Positions 59,829-64,000 of a stretch of 64,000 nt of DNA are shown in pieces. The notes below the pieces were generated by a model. It saw only the letters and a list, made by a program, of their open reading frames with translations, had not been told where the DNA came from and did not search any database. The translations under genes were made by a program, and so were the position numbers. Position 1 is the first letter of the stretch. Each line of letters opens with the position of its first letter. Origin of the DNA: Dyadobacter sp. CY323 (GTDB lineage Bacteria; Bacteroidota; Bacteroidia; Cytophagales; Spirosomataceae); the NCBI RefSeq assembly GCF_021390245.1, contig NZ_JAJUXH010000003.1:372001-436000 (forward strand), read 5' to 3'.

Positions 59829-62342
59829 CTATTTCTGGATCTCTTCCGTCGTTAATCCCTCTTCCTCACGCTTTGCTTTATCCTTGTCTTTTTCCTTATC
59901 CTTCGAGTCTTTTTTCTTGCGGAATGCAAGCTTGATATTCACTTCCCCATTCTCGTCGATCGCCCGGAGAAAGATTTTTGAGCCTTCTTTCTTTTCGCGA
60001 TTGTTCGGGTCGAGAACATAAGTTGAGTCGCGCTTTTTAAGGTTACTTAGCGGAATCTGGATATTCATATCTGTTTTTCTCCCGAAACTGTAAATACCAT
60101 CGAGGTAAAGTGTCAGGACATTTGATTCGATTTCCATCGGCGCGATTTCAATTTCCTGGCCTTTCAATTTAACCTCATTATGAATGGGTGCAAACTTGAC
60201 CTCTTCAAAATTTCGCCTTTTAAAAATCAGTTTTTTCATTTTCATAAATGGCTCAAAATTACTGATAGAGCCATTCCTAAGATTGAAATGCAACACGCCT
60301 CGCATGGTTGATGGGATAAGCCTCACATTATTGTTCAGGTGGGACTGAAAGTCGAAATCGGTGGAAAGTATCCCATTCAGATTTTCATGCGTAATGGTTT
60401 TTTGTCCAAAGTTGTCGAAGGAATAGAAAACGGAATGTACGTCCGCATTCACAATCTTACCTCGTAACGCCATTTGGGGGAACTGACTCTTCCCCGAATT
60501 GTCCATTTCGCCGGAAATTCTGAAATTTCCTCCACCAAATGCCTTCATCTGGAAATACTCAATATTCACCGCATTATTTTTGATTGTAAACTGTCCCTTC
60601 ACATCTTTCCCCGTAAAACGACGGTAGGTAAGTTTTTTGGAATCGAGCTTAGCGGTAATTTCCATCTTGTCGATCGCATCGTCCAGCAACTCCGAGAGTT
60701 TCAGCTTTTTCTTGTTTTTTCTGGCAATATTAGCCCGGGGTGCGAGCAAGGTTTCGAGCCAGTTAAGCTGCCAGCTTGGGATGTTCAGGTCCACACTTGC
60801 CCGCAGTGGTTTTGGAGAACCAAATAAGTACGGAATCAGGTCAACCAGTTTTCCACGCAGATAAAGCATATTTACCCCGTCGTAAAAATGCAGATCAGGA
60901 AATACTACCGCCTTTTCATTAAATGTAAAATCACCTTTGATTTTCGACAGCCGCACCTTTCTGGGCAGATAATCCATTCCAATGTCATTCAGAGAAACCT
61001 TCCCGAGAATCTTACCGTCAAACTGATCTGTATCGGGGTTATAAAAATTTTTCAAACTCCCGTTAAAATGGAAATCGATCTTCGCGGTTCCATTCTTGAA
61101 CTTGTAACGGGACGGATCGAGCAACTGGCCCAGGTTGGTAGAATCTGCCACAATCCGGCCATCCAGATTTGCTCTCGGATTACGAAAGTCATTGACTACC
61201 AGATCCAGAGTAAAAGGTATCGTCTCAAAAAACCCAGTCACTTTCGGCGCAGTCAGCCGAGAATTGAATACACTGGGAATCTGCGTGGTATCAGCCTGAT
61301 TGGTGAATGATCCGTCCGCCTTCATATTGCGAAGTACACCGACCGGCAGTTCGTAATTAAACGTATCTGTTTTAAAAAAGACAGCCACATGGGGTTGCTG
61401 CCCGGACAATTGTCCGGCAACTTTAACACGAGTTTCAACAGAAGTCTGAATGCCGAGCGAGTCGATCTGCTTTTGTAATCGCTTTGTAAGCAATGGCAGC
61501 GCATTCTTCACTTCAATGCCGTTAGCTTCAAAATTGAGTTTGAAAGTTCTCAGAGTATCCGAAAAATCAAATTCGCCATGGATCCCGATTTTATCGTGAG
61601 TCGCACTTTCCAGAATGGAGGGATAAATTTTCAGCTTTTTCTCATCTTCGTCAAACCCCATCGCCATGCTTAAAGTTGTCTCCTGATTGACCAAAAAGCC
61701 TCCTTTATCAAGTTTAAATGTAAGTCCATTAAAGAAGACAGAGCCCGTAAGCGTTGAGTTAATGGTTGAGTCGGTTTCAGACACGATATTCGTAGCGTCT
61801 CTGAAAATGGCACCATAGTACTTCAGTTTCAGTGAATCCGCATAATTGACCCCAAAATTGATGAACCGAATGTTACCCAGCTTTTGAAGAACAGAGTTAT
61901 TACCGCCACTTTTCTTTTTCGTCGAATCCTTTGTTGATTTAAAAATGCTGAGATTGGAATAACCATCCCGCCGAACGAACATTTTCAGGTTTCCATTCTG
62001 TAAAACAAGGTTCTTTACTTTGATATCACCTTTGTAAAACCCTCTCAGGTCGAGGGCAACATGCATGAAATCCGCTTCTAAAAAGGGCTTTTTATGCACA
62101 TGATACAGGCTGTCTGTCAGTTTCACATTGGACATTGTAAAATTGAGCCCCAGCCCGCCGTAGAATGGCCTGAACTTAAAATCTTCAATTTCAAGATTCC
62201 CGTTAAGGTTTTCATTTACAGCATTTTGAACAGTCCGGAATATCCTGTCTCTATTTTTGTATACCCAAAATTCAACTGCGCCGAACATGAAAAAAGCGCA
62301 AAGGGCAACGATACCAAAGATCTTCAAAACTCTTGCAAACAT
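59829..62342 (-). CDS. AsmA-like protein (outer-membrane biogenesis)
   Basis: An 837-residue protein with one N-terminal membrane helix (IFGIVALCAFFMFGAVEFWVY) and a long periplasmic beta-rich body of the AsmA/DUF748 type (FRPFYGGLGLNFTMSNVKL; FNGLTFKLDKGG; GTAKIDFHFNGSLKNFYNP; VLTLYLDGIYSFGRKTDMNIQ), ending in a Lys/Glu-rich tail. AsmA-like proteins help lipid or protein transport to the outer membrane. The gene ends 2 bp from the convergent regulator. Confidence 0.8.
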   Translation of the reverse strand: MFARVLKIFGIVALCAFFMFGAVEFWVYKNRDRIFRTVQNAVNENLNGNLEIEDFKFRPFYGGLGLNFTMSNVKLTDSLYHVHKKPFLEADFMHVALDLRGFYKGDIKVKNLVLQNGNLKMFVRRDGYSNLSIFKSTKDSTKKKSGGNNSVLQKLGNIRFINFGVNYADSLKLKYYGAIFRDATNIVSETDSTINSTLTGSVFFNGLTFKLDKGGFLVNQETTLSMAMGFDEDEKKLKIYPSILESATHDKIGIHGEFDFSDTLRTFKLNFEANGIEVKNALPLLTKRLQKQIDSLGIQTSVETRVKVAGQLSGQQPHVAVFFKTDTFNYELPVGVLRNMKADGSFTNQADTTQIPSVFNSRLTAPKVTGFFETIPFTLDLVVNDFRNPRANLDGRIVADSTNLGQLLDPSRYKFKNGTAKIDFHFNGSLKNFYNPDTDQFDGKILGKVSLNDIGMDYLPRKVRLSKIKGDFTFNEKAVVFPDLHFYDGVNMLYLRGKLVDLIPYLFGSPKPLRASVDLNIPSWQLNWLETLLAPRANIARKNKKKLKLSELLDDAIDKMEITAKLDSKKLTYRRFTGKDVKGQFTIKNNAVNIEYFQMKAFGGGNFRISGEMDNSGKSQFPQMALRGKIVNADVHSVFYSFDNFGQKTITHENLNGILSTDFDFQSHLNNNVRLIPSTMRGVLHFNLRNGSISNFEPFMKMKKLIFKRRNFEEVKFAPIHNEVKLKGQEIEIAPMEIESNVLTLYLDGIYSFGRKTDMNIQIPLSNLKKRDSTYVLDPNNREKKEGSKIFLRAIDENGEVNIKLAFRKKKDSKDKEKDKDKAKREEEGLTTEEIQK

Positions 62343-62497
62343 GAACTGTAAGGGTTTAACGCTTTCGTGTTGATAGAAAAATTAGGGACTTCGGTGGCGC
62401 ATATGTTACATTATTAATAACGTGCCAGCATATACCTTACTAAACCCGGTTCGGTATCTTAATGGTTTCCGTCTTCGCTATTCACGTCAAAATATAG

Positions 62498-62505
62498 TAG
62501 TTTTG
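62498..62505 (+). promoter_or_regulatory. Candidate -7 element of lysS
   Basis: TAGTTTTG matches TAnnTTTG 52 bp ahead of the lysS ATG. The -33 element is not clear. Confidence 0.4.
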
Positions 62506-62557
62506 CGCACAATTTCAGGTCAGAGAAAATTTAGTTTCTACTATTACTGGTTACCAA

Positions 62558-64000
62558 ATGCTACTTAGCGAACAGGAAATATTACGCCGCCAAAAGCGTG
62601 AAGAATTGATCAGAATGGGCATTGAGCCTTATCCTGCCGAAGAATTTGTAGTGAACACTTACACTGCGGACATTCTAAAAAATTACGAGAATAATAAAAT
62701 AGATTATAAACATGTGACCATGGCCGGAAGGCTTATGGGCTTCCGGATCATGGGAAGTGCGGCTTTCGCCGAATTCCAGGATAGTACCGGACGCATTCAG
62801 CTTTACTTTCGCCGGGACGATCTTTGCCCTGGAGAAGACAAGACGCTTTACAATACTGTTTTTAAGAAGTTACTGGACATCGGAGACATCATCGCTGTAA
62901 CCGGGTTTGTTTTTACTACCCAAACCGGCGAAATCTCCGTTCACGTTCAGGAGTTTAAGATATTGAATAAATCACTTCGCCCGCTGCCCGTTGTTAAACG
63001 CGACGAGGATGGGAATGTTCACGATGGTTTTACCGATCCTGAATTACGTTACCGTCAGCGATATGTCGACCTGATCGTTAATCCGGAGGTTCGGGATATT
63101 TTTATCAAACGTGCGCGTATCATTACTACCATGCGGTCGTATTTCGATTCCAATGGCTGGCTTGAAGTGGAAACGCCGGTTTTGCAATCCATTCATGGTG
63201 GGGCCGCCGCAAAGCCATTCACGACGCACCATAATGCACTGGACCTGGGTTTATATCTGAGAATTGCTACGGAACTGCATTTAAAAAGGTTAATTGTAGG
63301 CGGTTTTGAAGGCGTTTACGAGTTCGGAAAATTGTTCCGAAATGAAGGTATGGACCGCACCCACAATCCTGAGTTCACTACCGTTGAACTTTATGTAGCC
63401 TATAAAGACTACATCTGGATGATGAAAATGACCGAAGATGTTTTGGAAAAAGTGGCGCTGGCAGTGAATGGAACAACAAAAGCGAAATTCGGCGACGTGG
63501 AACTCGATTTTGCCGGACCTTATCCAAGACTGAGCATTACGGATGCCATTCATCAATATACGGGTCTCAATGTGGAAGCACTGGACGAAACGGCGATCCG
63601 AGAACAATGCCGGGCGTGGGGTATGGAGGTGACAGAAAGCATGGGAAAAGGCAAGTTGATCGATGAGATTTTCGGTGAAAAAGTGGAAGCACATATCATT
63701 CAGCCTACTTTCATTATCGATCACCCCGTTGAAATGTCACCGCTGACCAAAAAGCACCGCACGAAAAAAGGAATGGTAGAGCGATTTGAGCTTTTTATAA
63801 ACGGACGGGAAATAGCAAATGCATATTCAGAGTTGAATGACCCGCTGGAACAGAGAGAACGATTTGAGGATCAGCTTAAACTGAAAGAGCGTGGCGACGA
63901 TGAGGCAATGGAAATGGACGACGATTTTCTTCGTTCCCTGGAATACGGAATGCCGCCAGCTTCGGGAATCGGCATCGGTATCGACCGTCTGACTATGCTT
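62558..64000 (+). CDS. lysS: Lysyl-tRNA synthetase, class II (partial, 3' end beyond window)
   Basis: Open from ATG 62558 to the end of the window (481 codons). The N-terminal OB fold ([20 protein letters not shown]), motif 1 region ([19 protein letters not shown]), motif 2 [15 protein letters not shown] (about 260), [16 protein letters not shown] and the start of motif 3 ([12 protein letters not shown]) identify LysRS, which charges tRNA-Lys in the cytoplasm. It reads [19 protein letters not shown] at the start. Confidence 0.97.
   Translation, partial: MLLSEQEILRRQKREELIRMGIEPYPAEEFVVNTYTADILKNYENNKIDYKHVTMAGRLMGFRIMGSAAFAEFQDSTGRIQLYFRRDDLCPGEDKTLYNTVFKKLLDIGDIIAVTGFVFTTQTGEISVHVQEFKILNKSLRPLPVVKRDEDGNVHDGFTDPELRYRQRYVDLIVNPEVRDIFIKRARIITTMRSYFDSNGWLEVETPVLQSIHGGAAAKPFTTHHNALDLGLYLRIATELHLKRLIVGGFEGVYEFGKLFRNEGMDRTHNPEFTTVELYVAYKDYIWMMKMTEDVLEKVALAVNGTTKAKFGDVELDFAGPYPRLSITDAIHQYTGLNVEALDETAIREQCRAWGMEVTESMGKGKLIDEIFGEKVEAHIIQPTFIIDHPVEMSPLTKKHRTKKGMVERFELFINGREIANAYSELNDPLEQRERFEDQLKLKERGDDEAMEMDDDFLRSLEYGMPPASGIGIGIDRLTML

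Overview
The window looks like a chromosomal piece of a Bacteroidota member of the Cytophagia (Dyadobacter/Spirosoma-like; the genus is an inference). Support: gliding and type IX secretion genes (a porT-like gene next to ubiE/menG, and gldH), short Bacteroidota lipoprotein signal peptides, TTTG-N19/20-TAnnTTTG-type promoters in front of the tRNA genes, and few Shine-Dalgarno sequences except in one imported module.

Layout. 1-9.0 kb: a NuoI-like ferredoxin subunit with a very long repetitive tail; a leftward polysaccharide block (GT4 glycosyltransferase, heparinase II/III-like protein, bi-domain dehydrogenase); a rightward Gfo/Idh/MocA oxidoreductase and an exported TIM-barrel isomerase. 9.0-11.0 kb: a response regulator coupled to a histidine kinase whose membrane domain carries the full plant-ethylene-receptor (ETR1) residue pattern. 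11.2-12.7 kb: a HEPN-like gene pair, a decayed tandem copy of tRNA-Val and the intact tRNA-Val. 12.7-15.7 kb: porT, ubiE/menG, an outer-membrane barrel protein and a PD-(D/E)XK-like protein. 15.7-19.0 kb: two Fic loci, each with palindromic operator-like DNA (mobile mystery A/B; a class II Fic enzyme behind three 33-bp palindromes in exact 41-bp register). 19.2-23.6 kb: a secreted lipoprotein with an HExxH motif followed by five tandem paralogues, two of them broken; this resembles a toxin with an immunity-gene array.

23.63-53.50 kb: a ~29.8-kb integrated element in tRNA-Phe, bounded by 53-bp perfect direct repeats and by 19-bp arm-type repeats just inside. It carries a tyrosine integrase and a Xis-like gene next to attL, a MOBF (TraI-like) relaxase, a broken ardC, a toprim primase, a second (P4-type, DUF4102) integrase, mobile umuDC between ~110-bp repeats, a second relaxase with MobC and a VirD4-type coupling protein, but no mating-pair-formation genes, so it looks mobilizable and composite. 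Its cargo is defence-like: a type IIG restriction-modification enzyme in line with a Gabija-like OLD nuclease/UvrD helicase pair, a HEPN protein, a lone class III nucleotide cyclase, a PD-(D/E)XK DUF6602-like protein and, at the right end, a three-gene operon of STAS-HATPase, STAS-like (DUF4325-like) and PIN-domain proteins. That operon is the best candidate here for an undescribed system: it joins an RsbW/SpoIIAB-style partner switch to a PIN ribonuclease.

53.5-64.0 kb: core genome again. Two Fe-S redox proteins (HdrD/HdrB-like), a conserved protein, gldH, an AI-2E-family permease, a beta-propeller-like lipoprotein, a PhoB-type response regulator, an AsmA-like protein and the start of lysS, which runs off the end.
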